Assembly: GCF_018128945.1 (NCBI RefSeq)
Contig: NZ_CP068393.1
Location: 496,001 to 560,000, forward strand
Origin: Aristaeella hokkaidonensis
GTDB taxonomy: Bacteria > Bacillota > Clostridia > Christensenellales > Aristaeellaceae
Direction of reading: 5' to 3'
DNA: 64,000 nucleotides
In this document: positions 49,490 to 58,261 of the stretch, piece after piece
Position numbering within the stretch: the first letter of the stretch is position 1
How the letters are laid out: every line of letters begins with the position of its first letter
Program-made: the position numbers and the translations under genes
The notes under the pieces: generated by a model
The model's database searches: none
Told to the model about the DNA's origin: nothing
What the model saw: the letters and a program-made list of their open reading frames with translations, nothing else

Positions 49490-51492
49490 AGGCGCCCTAT
49501 GCGCCCTCCGGAGACCAGCCCCAGGCCATAGAGGCGCTGGCGGCGGGCATCCGGGCGGGACTGAAGGACCAGATCCTTCTGGGCGTCACGGGCAGCGGCA
49601 AGACCTTCACCATGGCTTCGGTGATTGAAAAGGTACAGAAGCCCACCCTGGTCATTGCCCATAACAAGACGCTGGCGGCGCAGCTTTGCAGTGAGCTGAA
49701 GGCTTTCTTCCCGGACAGCCGGGTGGAATACTTCGTCAGCTATTATGATTATTACCAGCCGGAAGCGTACATCGCTTCCTCGGATACCTATATCGAAAAA
49801 GACGCCTCCATCAATGATGAGATTGACCGCCTGCGCCACTCGGCCACGGCGGCGCTTCGTGAGCGGAAAGACGTGATCATCGTTGCTTCCGTCAGCTGCA
49901 TCTATTCCATGGGTGACCCCAGCGAGTATGAAGGACAGATGATCTCACTGCGGCCAGGTATGGAATACAGCCGGACAAAGCTGATCCGGGACCTGATCGA
50001 CATCCAGTATGAGCGCAACGACGTGGAGTTTGACCGGGGAACCTTCCGGGTCCGGGGGGACACGATCGAGATCATTCCTGCGGGTGAAAACCAGAAGGCC
50101 ATCCGGGTGGAGCTCTTCGGGGATGAGATTGAGCGGATCTCCGTCATTGAGGCGGTCAGCGGCCATGCACTGGCTACCCTGGAGCACGCGGCGCTTTTCC
50201 CCGCGACGCACTATGCCACGGATCCCGCTCACATGGAGGAGCACATCGGGGATATTGAAAAGGATCTGAAGCAGCGGATTGATGAGTTTGAATCCCAGGG
50301 CAAGCTGCTGGAGGCCCAGCGCATTGCCCAGCGCACCCGCTACGATATCGAGATGATGCGGGAAATCGGCTACTGCCAGGGCATTGAAAACTATTCCCGG
50401 TATTTTGACGGCCGGAAGCCCGGGGACGCTCCCTATACACTGCTGGATTACTTTACCGGGGACTTCCTGGTGATGATTGATGAAAGTCACGTGACCGTGC
50501 CCCAGATCCGCGCCATGTACAACGGAGACCGGGCCAGGAAAAACACGCTGGTGGAATACGGATTCCGCCTGCCTTCCGCCTATGACAACCGGCCGCTGCT
50601 GTTCAACGAGTTTGAGGAGCGCATCGGCCAGACCATCTTTGTATCCGCCACGCCGGGTCCCTATGAGCGGGAGCGGGCACAGCAGGTGGTGGAGCAGATC
50701 ATCCGGCCGACGGGTCTGCTGGATCCGGAGGTGATCCTGCGGCCGGCTACCGGCCAGGTGGACGACCTGGTGGGCGAGATCCGGAAGGTGACGGAAAAGG
50801 GTGAGCGGGTGCTGGTCACCACGCTGACCAAGCGGATGGCGGAGAGCCTCACCGAGTACCTGAAGGAGCTGGACATCAAGGTGCGCTATTTGCACAGTGA
50901 TATCCAGACCATGGAGCGGATGGAGCTGCTGCGGGATCTGCGCCTGGGCGAGTATGACGTGCTGGTGGGCATCAACCTGCTACGGGAAGGCCTGGACCTG
51001 CCGGAGGTCGCACTGGTTGCGATCCTGGACGCGGACAAGGAAGGCTTCCTGCGGAGCGAAACATCCCTGGTGCAGACCATCGGCCGGGCAGCCCGTAACG
51101 TGGACGGCCGGGTTATCCTGTACGGTGACCAGCTGACGGAAAGCATGGCAAAGGCCATGTCGGAAACCAACCGGCGCCGCGCTATCCAGGAAGAATACAA
51201 CCGGGCCAACGGTATTACGCCGGAGAGCGTGCGCAACGCAATCCGCAGTGTGCTGGAAATCACACGCCGGGTGGAGGAAACCGCTCCCGCTGCGTTGAAT
51301 GAAGATGAACGTGCCGCACTGATGCGGAAGATCGAGGATGAGATGCTCACCGCGGCGAAGGAACTGGAATTCGAGCGCGCCGCGCAGCTGCGTGACAGGC
51401 TGCTTGAACTCCGGGGTGAAGCGCCCATGAAGGACGATAACCAGAGCCGGCGGCACAGACGAAGGGAGAGAACAAGAAAGAGTGAACACTGA
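49471..51492 (+). CDS. uvrB: Excinuclease ABC subunit UvrB
   Basis: A 673-residue damage-verification helicase of nucleotide excision repair. Walker A GVTGSGKT is near residue 37-44, the DNA-clamping beta-hairpin lies in [25 protein letters not shown] sequence, helicase motif [16 protein letters not shown] is present, and a C-terminal UVR motif ([20 protein letters not shown]) contacts UvrC. AAGGAAAAAGC precedes the ATG inside rnz. A 52-residue membrane protein gene overlaps its end by 11 bp. uvrA and uvrC are not in the window. Confidence 0.96.
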   Translation: MDQFVLKAPYAPSGDQPQAIEALAAGIRAGLKDQILLGVTGSGKTFTMASVIEKVQKPTLVIAHNKTLAAQLCSELKAFFPDSRVEYFVSYYDYYQPEAYIASSDTYIEKDASINDEIDRLRHSATAALRERKDVIIVASVSCIYSMGDPSEYEGQMISLRPGMEYSRTKLIRDLIDIQYERNDVEFDRGTFRVRGDTIEIIPAGENQKAIRVELFGDEIERISVIEAVSGHALATLEHAALFPATHYATDPAHMEEHIGDIEKDLKQRIDEFESQGKLLEAQRIAQRTRYDIEMMREIGYCQGIENYSRYFDGRKPGDAPYTLLDYFTGDFLVMIDESHVTVPQIRAMYNGDRARKNTLVEYGFRLPSAYDNRPLLFNEFEERIGQTIFVSATPGPYERERAQQVVEQIIRPTGLLDPEVILRPATGQVDDLVGEIRKVTEKGERVLVTTLTKRMAESLTEYLKELDIKVRYLHSDIQTMERMELLRDLRLGEYDVLVGINLLREGLDLPEVALVAILDADKEGFLRSETSLVQTIGRAARNVDGRVILYGDQLTESMAKAMSETNRRRAIQEEYNRANGITPESVRNAIRSVLEITRRVEETAPAALNEDERAALMRKIEDEMLTAAKELEFERAAQLRDRLLELRGEAPMKDDNQSRRHRRRERTRKSEH

Positions 51493-51640
51493 ACATAAAT
51501 CAGGGAATAAGCTGCTGTGGCTGGGGCCGTTGCTGCTGTCCCTGCCATTCCTGGCGGTTATTGGTTTCGCGGCGTTCCGTTTCGGTCCCATGATCCTGCG
51601 GGTCATCAGCGTGCTGATCAAGGGGGCCGTCGTATCATGA
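51482..51640 (+). CDS. Small single-pass membrane protein in the uvrB operon
   Basis: A 52-residue frame with a GTG start at 51482, inside the last codons of uvrB, and a stop at 51638-51640 that overlaps the next ATG as ATGA. It has a charged N-terminus, a hydrophobic segment ([19 protein letters not shown]), and a second weaker one ([15 protein letters not shown]). A purine-rich GGGAGAGAAC lies upstream. The tight overlaps on both sides argue that it is real. Function unknown; I do not recognise a family. Confidence 0.65.
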   Translation: MNTEHKSGNKLLWLGPLLLSLPFLAVIGFAAFRFGPMILRVISVLIKGAVVS

Positions 51641-52479
51641 AAAAGATCATTGCGTGGTTTTTTGCCCTCCTGCTGACCGGCAGCCTGATCCTGTTCGGCG
51701 TTTGCCTTGTGGGCCACCGGGTGATTGCCCCGGCCATGGGAGACGAAGGGGCCCCCGTCAGTGATTCCCTGATCCGGGAGGAAATGGATCTGGCCCGGGA
51801 GCGGATCAATGCCCTGGCAGATCTTTACGGGTTTAATCCGGAACCGGTCATTGCCGCTGTGAACGAGGACGTCCTGAAGGACCTGAACAGCCAGGCTTCC
51901 CTGTGGTGGAGCAGCATGCTGCGGGACGGCAAAGCAGGGAAGGAACTCCGCTGGGATACAAAAGAGGTGGAGCAGATCCTGATGGATGATCCTGCCGTGC
52001 AGGAGAATCCGGATGAAGCGGAATATTTCGCCTACTCTGTGTCGGAGGAGATCCATAAGAGCATTGTGAATATGGTGCTGCCCATGCGCCAGCTGGTTTT
52101 CAGCCTTGGACTGGAGAAGGCCGGAAAGCGGGTGGACCTGGCCAATATTGTGGAATTTTTCCTGGGCATGCCCTGGGCGGCGCTGGCACTGTGCGCGCTG
52201 TTTGCCGGGCTTTCGGCCCTTTTTGACGGCCGGCCCGTCCGGCGGGCGCTCCGCTATATCGGTTCTGCCCTGGGTGCTGCCGCGCTGGTCATGGCGGCGA
52301 TTGCGGTGATGTATCTTTGCGCCGGCATCCTTCCGATGATTCAGGAAGCGTCTGCGGGTCTGACCCTTCAGTACCAGAGCGTGATCACCGGCTCCCTGCT
52401 GCTGACCGCCGGGATCGTGGTTGTGTTTGCGGCAGGCTGCGTAGTGTGCCTGCTGAAATGCCGGGAGAAGAAAGCATGA
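51637..52479 (+). CDS. Four-pass membrane protein in the uvrB operon
   Basis: A 280-residue protein with one N-terminal hydrophobic segment, an extracytoplasmic helical domain of about 130 residues (about 30-165), then three membrane segments (about 180-200, 215-240, 250-272) and a short basic tail KCREKKA. I do not recognise the family. The ATG at 51637 overlaps the preceding small gene, and its stop overlaps the phosphoesterase start (ATGA), so four genes from uvrB on are chained. Confidence 0.72.
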   Translation: MKKIIAWFFALLLTGSLILFGVCLVGHRVIAPAMGDEGAPVSDSLIREEMDLARERINALADLYGFNPEPVIAAVNEDVLKDLNSQASLWWSSMLRDGKAGKELRWDTKEVEQILMDDPAVQENPDEAEYFAYSVSEEIHKSIVNMVLPMRQLVFSLGLEKAGKRVDLANIVEFFLGMPWAALALCALFAGLSALFDGRPVRRALRYIGSALGAAALVMAAIAVMYLCAGILPMIQEASAGLTLQYQSVITGSLLLTAGIVVVFAAGCVVCLLKCREKKA

Positions 52480-53177
52480 AAAGAGTGCTGACCGAATATA
52501 CCTTCCGCACGGACCGGGTTGACCGGCCGCTGCGCCTGGCTGTGGCTTCAGACATCCACAGCTCGGCTTTTGACGATGTGCTGGAGGAGTTCGGACGCTG
52601 CGACGCGGTGCTGGTTCCGGGCGACCTGGTGGACCGCCACCGGAAGAACAATCGCAATGCCCTGCGGTTCCTGGAGGTGGCGCCGGATTATGCCCCAGTG
52701 TTCCTGTCCATCGGGAATCACGAACGGAAGTACAAACACCGGGAAGAATTCCTGCAGCGGGTGCGGGAAAGCCGGGTGAACCTGCTGGACAACGAAAGTA
52801 CAGGCTTTCACGGTATTCGGCTCGGCGGCCTTTCCAGCGTCCGGGGCGATGTACCGGACAAAGCCTTCCTGGACCGGTTTGAAAAGGAGGAGGGGTATCG
52901 CCTCCTGATGTGCCATCATCCGGAGATGTACCGGGACTATGTATCCGGCCGGAATATTGACCTGACTCTCTGCGGTCATGCTCACGGAGGTCAGATCCAG
53001 ATCGCGGGTCACGGCCTGTATGCGCCGGGGCAGGGCTTGTTTCCGAAGCTTACCCACGGCCTGTATGACAGCGGGAAGATGCTTTTGTCCCGGGGCATGA
53101 CCAACGGCGCCAAGCCGCGGATTCCCCGCATCGGCAACCCCTGTGAACTGATTATCCTGAACATCACCCCCGCGTGA
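52476..53177 (+). CDS. Metallophosphoesterase (calcineurin-like)
   Basis: A 233-residue dinuclear metal phosphoesterase with all signature blocks: SDIHS, GDLVDR, GNHE, MCHHPEMY and GHAHGGQ. The ending, with LYDSGKMLLSRGM, resembles the YkuE/PhoD-like group that cuts phosphodiesters near the membrane, but here there is no N-terminal anchor. The ATG at 52476 overlaps the stop of the four-pass protein as ATGA; an upstream frame from 52317 lies inside that gene and is ignored. Its link to the two membrane genes suggests joint work at the membrane. Confidence 0.88.
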   Translation: MKRVLTEYTFRTDRVDRPLRLAVASDIHSSAFDDVLEEFGRCDAVLVPGDLVDRHRKNNRNALRFLEVAPDYAPVFLSIGNHERKYKHREEFLQRVRESRVNLLDNESTGFHGIRLGGLSSVRGDVPDKAFLDRFEKEEGYRLLMCHHPEMYRDYVSGRNIDLTLCGHAHGGQIQIAGHGLYAPGQGLFPKLTHGLYDSGKMLLSRGMTNGAKPRIPRIGNPCELIILNITPA

Positions 53178-53218
53178 TGTATCCCTATAAAAGAAACACA
53201 CAGAAAGGACGGACAGAT

Positions 53219-53377
53219 ATGGATCAGCAAGACCTGAAACTGCTTACGGACTGGTTTGACCAGAACCAGGATCACAAGCTGAACTTCATCGAGAAGGAAG
53301 CCATCAAGCTGGCAGTGAAAAAAGCCTCTACAGTCGGCGATCTGCTGAAGACCGCACTTGATCTGCTGAAGAAGTAA
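53219..53377 (+). CDS. Microprotein with one EF-hand-like calcium loop
   Basis: A 52-residue acidic-then-helical protein. DQNQDHKLNFIE fits the 12-residue EF-hand loop (Asp1, Asn3, Asp5, Leu8, Glu12), with His at position 6 instead of Gly. A second helix (VGDLLKTALDLLKK) follows. The ATG at 53219 follows AGAAAGGACGG. It lies 41 bp behind the phosphoesterase gene and before the greA promoter. A calcium- or partner-binding role is inference. Confidence 0.65.
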   Translation: MDQQDLKLLTDWFDQNQDHKLNFIEKEAIKLAVKKASTVGDLLKTALDLLKK

Positions 53378-53393
53378 GAAATCCCCCAAAGCG

Positions 53394-53422
53394 TTGACAA
53401 TTTAAGGGGAAGAAGGTATAAT
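53394..53422 (+). promoter_or_regulatory. Consensus promoter of greA-lysS
   Basis: TTGACA (53394-53399), exactly 17 bp, and TATAAT (53417-53422): a perfect sigma-A type promoter. Transcription would start near 53430, leaving a leader of about 78 nt before greA. Confidence 0.92.
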
Positions 53423-53445
53423 GCACTTCATCCTCAGAAGATCCT

Positions 53446-53482
53446 GAAACACCTTGTACCGGGAGCGGAAGCAGGGTGTTTC
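53446..53482 (+). promoter_or_regulatory. Leader hairpin of greA
   Basis: GAAACACC (53446-53453) and GGTGTTTC (53475-53482) form a perfect 8-bp stem around a 21-nt GC-rich loop, lying within the short leader between promoter and greA. The bases after it (TCTTACT) are only moderately T-rich, so it could be an attenuator or a stability element. Confidence 0.6.
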
Positions 53483-53507
53483 TCTTACTATGAAAGGAGT
53501 CTCCATC

Positions 53508-53984
53508 ATGCCTGAAGGAACGATCCTGACCGAAAGCGGTCTGAAGAAACTGGAAGAGGAACTGGACTATCTTGTTTCCGTCCGCCGGAATGAGATCAGC
53601 GAGCAGATTGCCGTTGCCCGCGGATTCGGCGACCTGAGCGAGAATGCCGAATATGACGAGGCGAAGAAGGAACAGGCCAAGGTGGAAGAGCAGATTACCC
53701 GCCTGCAGGCTACCATCCGGACCGCCACTGTTGTTGCGGATGATGACATCACCACCGAGAAGGTGTCCATCGGTACCGTCGTAAAGGTGAAAGACCTGGA
53801 TGACGGCGAGACCTATGAATATGCTATCGTCGGTGCGAACGAAGCGGATCCCATGGAGAACAAGATCTCCAATGAGAGCCCCGTGGGCGCGGGCCTGATC
53901 GGCATGAAGAAGAACCAGACCGCCACCATCGTGATCCCCGCCGGTACGCTCCGGTACAAGATCCTGTCCATTCGCAAGGACTAA
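53508..53984 (+). CDS. greA: Transcription elongation factor GreA
   Basis: A 158-residue factor, exactly the normal length, that rescues stalled RNA polymerase by stimulating cleavage of the nascent RNA. The N-terminal coiled coil carries the tip motif GDLSENAEYDEAKKEQ with the two acidic residues needed for cleavage, and the C-terminal domain ends in GTLRYKILSI. The ATG at 53508 follows AAAGGAG; a frame from 53454 adds non-conserved residues. lysS follows 32 bp later, as in many Firmicutes. Confidence 0.96.
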   Translation: MPEGTILTESGLKKLEEELDYLVSVRRNEISEQIAVARGFGDLSENAEYDEAKKEQAKVEEQITRLQATIRTATVVADDDITTEKVSIGTVVKVKDLDDGETYEYAIVGANEADPMENKISNESPVGAGLIGMKKNQTATIVIPAGTLRYKILSIRKD

Positions 53985-54016
53985 TTTAACGAATACAGAA
54001 AAGGAATGAAGCTGAT

Positions 54017-55936
54017 ATGGCAGATATGGAAGTTCAGAACCTGAACGAACTCCTCCAGATCCGCAGGGACAAGCTGGCGGAACTGCAGGAAGCGGGCAGG
54101 GATCCCTTTGTCATCACCAAGTATGACGTGACGCATCACAGCAGTGATATCCGGGACAATTATGACGAGCTGGAAGGCAAAGAAGTTGCCATCGCCGGCC
54201 GGATGATGTCCAAACGCGTCATGGGTAAAGCTTCCTTCTGCAACATTCAGGATCTGAAGGGCGGCATCCAGTGCTATGTGGCCCGGGATTCCATTGGTGA
54301 AGATCCCTACAAGGACTTCAAGAAGATGGACATCGGCGATATCGTCGGCCTGAAGGGTCAGGTTTTCAAGACCAAGACCGGAGAAATCTCCATCCATGCC
54401 AGCGAGCTGACCCTGCTGAGCAAGAGCCTGCAGATCCTGCCGGAGAAGTATCACGGCCTGACCAATACCGATATGCGTTACCGCCAGCGGTATGTGGACC
54501 TGATCATGAATCCGGAAGTGAAGGATACCTTCATCAAGCGGTCCAAGATCATCAGCACCATCCGCCGTTACCTGGACGGCCAGGGCTTCATGGAAGTAGA
54601 AACGCCCATGCTGGTTGCCAATGCCGGCGGCGCCGCTGCCCGTCCCTTTGAAACGCACTTCAACGCGCTGGATGAAGACTTCAAACTGCGCATCTCCCTG
54701 GAGCTGTACCTGAAGCGCCTGATCGTCGGCGGCCTGGAGCGGGTCTACGAGATCGGCCGTGTTTTCCGGAATGAAGGCCTGGATACCCGCCACAATCCGG
54801 AATTCACCCTCATGGAACTGTATCAGGCCTATACCGATTATCACGGCATGATGGACCTGACCGAGAATATGTTCCGCTATGTGGCCCAGGAAGTGCTGGG
54901 ATCCACGAAGATTGTGTATAACGGCATCGAAATGGACCTGGGCAAGCCTTTTGCCCGGATCACCATGGTGGATGCAGTGAAGCAGTACGCCGGTGTGGAC
55001 TTCAATGAGATCCACACGGTGGAGGAAGCCCGGGCTGCCGCAAAGGCGCACAACGTGGCTTATGAAGAACGCCACGGCAAAGGTGATATTCTGAACCTCT
55101 TCTTCGAAGAGTTCTGTGAAGAGCATATGGTTCAGCCCACCTTCGTCATGGATCACCCGATCGAGATTTCTCCCCTGACCAAGATGAAGCCCGGCAATCC
55201 GGACTATGTGGAACGCTTCGAGTTCTTCATGAACGGCTGGGAGATGGCCAACGCTTATTCCGAGCTGAACGATCCCATTGACCAGCGCCGCCGCTTTGCC
55301 AAGCAGGAAGAACAGTTTGCCGCCGGCGATGAGGAAGCCAACCACACGGATGAAGACTTCCTGAACGCGCTGGAAATCGGTATGCCGCCTACCGGCGGTA
55401 TCGGCTTCGGTATCGACCGGATGTGCATGCTGCTGACGGACGCTGCCGCAATCCGTGATGTGCTGCTCTTCCCGACAATGAAGAGCCAGGGCGCCGCGAA
55501 GAACGAGGCGAACAACGCCGCCCAGGCTGCCGCGAAGGAAGCCAGGGAAGCCGAGAAGATCGACTTCTCCAAGGTGGAGATCGAGCCGCTGTTTGCTGAT
55601 TTCGTCGACTTTGATACCTTCTCCAAGAGCGATTTCCGCGCGGTGAAGGTGCTGGCCTGCGAAGCGGTGAAGAAATCCAAGAAGCTGCTCCAGTTCACCC
55701 TGGATGACGGCAGCGGCACGCCCCGCACCATCCTCTCCGGCATCCATGCCTACTATGAGCCGGAAGAACTGGTCGGCAAGACCTGCATCGCCATCACGAA
55801 CCTGCCGCCCCGCCCCATGATGGGCATCGAAAGCTGCGGCATGCTGCTCTCCGCCGTGCACAACGAGGAAGGCGAGGAGAAGCTGCACCTGCTGATGGTG
55901 GATCCCCATATCCCGGCCGGCGCCAAGCTCTACTGA
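54017..55936 (+). CDS. lysS: Lysyl-tRNA synthetase (class II) with C-terminal tRNA-binding domain
   Basis: A 639-residue enzyme that charges tRNA-Lys. The OB-fold anticodon domain (about 50-150) and class II core with motif 2 ([15 protein letters not shown]) and motif 3 ([12 protein letters not shown]) are complete by about residue 490. A charged Ala/Glu/Lys linker (about 495-523) leads to an EMAPII/Trbp111-like tRNA-binding domain at 524-639 ([20 protein letters not shown], then [15 protein letters not shown] and SCGMLLSA), normally seen on MetRS. It probably raises tRNA affinity. It shares the greA promoter, and a terminator follows. Confidence 0.95.
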   Translation: MADMEVQNLNELLQIRRDKLAELQEAGRDPFVITKYDVTHHSSDIRDNYDELEGKEVAIAGRMMSKRVMGKASFCNIQDLKGGIQCYVARDSIGEDPYKDFKKMDIGDIVGLKGQVFKTKTGEISIHASELTLLSKSLQILPEKYHGLTNTDMRYRQRYVDLIMNPEVKDTFIKRSKIISTIRRYLDGQGFMEVETPMLVANAGGAAARPFETHFNALDEDFKLRISLELYLKRLIVGGLERVYEIGRVFRNEGLDTRHNPEFTLMELYQAYTDYHGMMDLTENMFRYVAQEVLGSTKIVYNGIEMDLGKPFARITMVDAVKQYAGVDFNEIHTVEEARAAAKAHNVAYEERHGKGDILNLFFEEFCEEHMVQPTFVMDHPIEISPLTKMKPGNPDYVERFEFFMNGWEMANAYSELNDPIDQRRRFAKQEEQFAAGDEEANHTDEDFLNALEIGMPPTGGIGFGIDRMCMLLTDAAAIRDVLLFPTMKSQGAAKNEANNAAQAAAKEAREAEKIDFSKVEIEPLFADFVDFDTFSKSDFRAVKVLACEAVKKSKKLLQFTLDDGSGTPRTILSGIHAYYEPEELVGKTCIAITNLPPRPMMGIESCGMLLSAVHNEEGEEKLHLLMVDPHIPAGAKLY

Positions 55937-55961
55937 TCACAGAGAACCTATAAAACAGATT

Positions 55962-55998
55962 ACAGCCCCGTTTCCGAAATGGAAAACGGGGCTGTTTT
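55962..55998 (+). terminator. Intrinsic terminator of greA-lysS
   Basis: A 12-bp stem (ACAGCCCCGTTT at 55962-55973 with its complement at 55984-55995), two inner pairs past one bulge, a 5-nt loop, and a T-run at the 3' end. Confidence 0.9.
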
Positions 55999-56012
55999 GA
56001 AAGGAAAAAGAA

Positions 56013-56504
56013 TTGGAGAAAGAACTTCAGATCAGGCCGGTGAGCGATTCCGACGCGGAATTCCTGTATCAGCTGATGAACTGCCCATCCCTGCTGGAGC
56101 GGCTGAACGAGGTCCCGACCACCCGGCAGGACTGGACAGACGCTATCAGCGAGTGGCTGAAGGACGAGGATGAGGAAGACTATATTGTGCTGGCCGGAGA
56201 CACGCCGATGGGCTGGCTGGGCGTCAACGGCCTGCGGGGAGGGAACGGCATCGCATACCTGAAGATGGCGGCCTTCCTGCCGGAATACCAGGGAAGGGGG
56301 TACGGAACCTGTTCCATCCGGGTGGTGCTGGACAACCTGAAGCGGAAGGGCATTGAGCAGGTATTTCTGTATACCGACAGCGACAATGCGCCCGCCCAGG
56401 CCTGTTACCGGAAATGCGGGTTCAAAGTCGTCGAATCCCTGACGGAAACCTTGTCCAACGGCAAAGACGTGGACAGGGTGAAAATGGTATCCTGCCTGAA
56501 ATAA
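56013..56504 (+). CDS. GNAT family N-acetyltransferase
   Basis: A 163-residue single-domain acetyltransferase. The acetyl-CoA loop is YQGRGYGT (about residues 95-102), followed by the late motif ACYRKCGFKVV. It uses a TTG start at 56013 behind AAAGGAA; no ATG fits. The acceptor is unknown. It lies 15 bp after the lysS terminator and 30 bp before the next small gene, which may share its transcript. Confidence 0.85.
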   Translation: MEKELQIRPVSDSDAEFLYQLMNCPSLLERLNEVPTTRQDWTDAISEWLKDEDEEDYIVLAGDTPMGWLGVNGLRGGNGIAYLKMAAFLPEYQGRGYGTCSIRVVLDNLKRKGIEQVFLYTDSDNAPAQACYRKCGFKVVESLTETLSNGKDVDRVKMVSCLK

Positions 56505-56534
56505 CGGTAAATAATATACACAGGAGAAAAGAAG

Positions 56535-56789
56535 ATGAGTTATACAGACCGGAAAGTCAAAGTTACGGTGGTTGAAAGCCACTGCCCCAAATACAAGGTA
56601 GGCGACGTGATCTGCTTCGAAGGAAGCGAGATCGACAAGGAACACAGCGACAGAATCTGCATGGTTGCAATGAACGCGCTGTATCCGTTTATTTACGCGT
56701 TCCGGCGGGGCGGCAACCTGAGAAACGGTCCGTATCAGTGCACGGACTGCGGTGAAACGGTCAAGTTCACGGTTGAAAACATGGACTGA
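56535..56789 (+). CDS. TIGR04076-like small protein
   Basis: An 84-residue protein starting MSYTDRKVKVTVVE with KYKVGDVICFEG, and four cysteines near the middle and end (SHCPKY, DRICMV, YQCTDCGE). The pattern fits the TIGR04076 family of small anaerobe proteins of unknown function; the cysteines could bind a metal. GAGAAAAGAAG precedes the ATG. The gap that follows (56790-56949) has a TATAAT at 56890-56895 that may serve the next gene. Confidence 0.75.
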   Translation: MSYTDRKVKVTVVESHCPKYKVGDVICFEGSEIDKEHSDRICMVAMNALYPFIYAFRRGGNLRNGPYQCTDCGETVKFTVENMD

Positions 56790-56949
56790 AGACAAAAAAA
56801 CGGATTCGGTGTGCACGGAAGACCGGAAACATGCAAAACTTGTATAAATACCTTCCATTTTGACATCGGCTGCTATAAAGGATACATGATATAATTTTTT
56901 CAGAGCAATCGGTATTCTGTATGCAGTTTAAAAAGGAGGTATTATAAGC

Positions 56950-57615
56950 ATGACAAGAATGATGAAAGCATGCAGTGTTTTCCTTTGCGCAATGTTGACA
57001 GTTGTTTTTTACTTAGCCTCTGCAGGTGAGGGTGCGGAACAGGCCGGCGGTGATCTGCTGCTGGTGATTGACATGCAGAACGCCTATACGGCGGAGGGTC
57101 CCTGGACCTGCCCCAACATGGCCCGGGCAACGGAACAGATTATTGCCCTGATTGAATCCGGCCGGTTTTCGGAGGTTGTTTTTACCCGCTTTGACGCGCC
57201 GCAGGATCCAGTCGGCACCTGGAAGGACTATAACGTCATCAACCGGGAGGTCAATGAAGACGAATGGATGAACGAGATGGTTCCTGAGCTGGCACCCTAC
57301 CTTACACAGTATTCCGTCTTCTCCAAGTCCACATACTCGTCCATGACGGTTCCGGAAATCCGGGAGGCAGCGGAGCAGTGCACCGCACGCGGCGGCTCTG
57401 TTGTGCTGACGGGAGTGGTCAGCGAGTGCTGTGTCCTGTCCACCGCCTTTGAGGCAATCGATCTGGGATGCCCGGTGATTTATATCACAGACGCCTGCGC
57501 CGGTTGCAGTGATGACCTGGAAGCGGCGGTTGTCAGTGTGCTGGCCGGCCTGGATTATGTGCAGACCACGATCCTGGATACTGCCGCATACCTGGAAAAA
57601 GCGGCAGCGGAATAA
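56950..57615 (+). CDS. Exported cysteine hydrolase (isochorismatase family)
   Basis: A 221-residue hydrolase with the catalytic triad Asp41 (LVIDMQN), Lys126 (FSKSTYSS) and Cys161 (SECCVLST). The family includes nicotinamidases and isochorismatase-like hydrolases. Unusually, it begins with a signal-like segment (CSVFLCAMLTVVFYLASAG), so it may act outside the cell, where most relatives are cytoplasmic. AAAAAGGAGG lies before the ATG. Substrate unknown; a terminator follows. Confidence 0.85.
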   Translation: MTRMMKACSVFLCAMLTVVFYLASAGEGAEQAGGDLLLVIDMQNAYTAEGPWTCPNMARATEQIIALIESGRFSEVVFTRFDAPQDPVGTWKDYNVINREVNEDEWMNEMVPELAPYLTQYSVFSKSTYSSMTVPEIREAAEQCTARGGSVVLTGVVSECCVLSTAFEAIDLGCPVIYITDACAGCSDDLEAAVVSVLAGLDYVQTTILDTAAYLEKAAAE

Positions 57616-57655
57616 AGATCACCTGATATGTGCCCCTGTATAACGTTTTTACCGG

Positions 57656-57687
57656 AGCCGGCCTGTGAAAAGGCCGGTTCTTCTTTT
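57656..57687 (+). terminator. Intrinsic terminator of the cysteine hydrolase gene
   Basis: CCGGCCT (57658-57664) and AGGCCGG (57671-57677), a 7-bp stem extended by two weaker pairs, a 6-nt loop, and a CTTCTTTTT tail. Confidence 0.85.
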
Positions 57688-57707
57688 TGGAAACAAGCAG
57701 AAAAGGG

Positions 57708-57766
57708 TTGACAGAAAATAAGTAATATGTTACATATACTCTAAACATGTAATATATTACATGTTT
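57708..57766 (+). promoter_or_regulatory. Promoter and operators of the MarR-flavodoxin operon
   Basis: TTGACA at 57708-57713 with a weak -10 near 57731-57736 (TACATA). Two dyads share the core GTAATATxTTAC: 57722-57733 lies in the spacer and -10 region, and a perfect 24-bp palindrome at 57743-57766 lies over the start region. They are 27 bp apart centre to centre, fitting two MarR dimers. Confidence 0.75.
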
Positions 57767-57790
57767 GCAGAAAGAAGGTGAGCAGATCAG

Positions 57791-58261
57791 ATGAATTATG
57801 ATGAAGCGATGGAAATGGGCAAGGCAGAGTTCGGGCAGATGCCTCCACAGGCGTTCCTGCTGGGCCTGCTGAGCGCCTTTGATAACCGGTACCAGGCTTC
57901 CGCGGACAGCTTTATGAAGGAGATCACCTGGAAGCAGTTCTTTGCCATCATCTGCATCAAGCTGTGTAAAGAGCCGCCCACGCTGAATGATCTTGCGGAC
58001 ATTATGGGCAGCTCCCACCAGAACGTGAAGCAGATCCTGCTGAAGCTGGAGCGTAAGGGCTTTGTCTCCACGACAACGGACGGGAAGGACCGGCGGAAGC
58101 AGCGGGTTGTGCTCACGGATCAGTGCCGCGAGTTCTGCGAGAAAAACGACGCGCCCAGCCAGGCAATCATCGGCCGCATTTTTGAAGGCATTGAAGAAAG
58201 CAAACTGATAACCACCATAGAAACAATCATGGCAATGGAAAGGAATGTATGCAAACTATGA
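57791..58261 (+). CDS. MarR family transcriptional regulator
   Basis: A 156-residue winged-helix regulator: an N-terminal helix pair, then the recognition region (LNDLADIMGSSHQNVKQIL) and a wing with DGKDRRKQRVVLTD. It is coupled to a flavodoxin gene and has two dyad operators on its own promoter, so it likely represses the operon until a redox or phenolic signal releases it. AGAAGGTGAGC precedes the ATG. Confidence 0.9.
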   Translation: MNYDEAMEMGKAEFGQMPPQAFLLGLLSAFDNRYQASADSFMKEITWKQFFAIICIKLCKEPPTLNDLADIMGSSHQNVKQILLKLERKGFVSTTTDGKDRRKQRVVLTDQCREFCEKNDAPSQAIIGRIFEGIEESKLITTIETIMAMERNVCKL

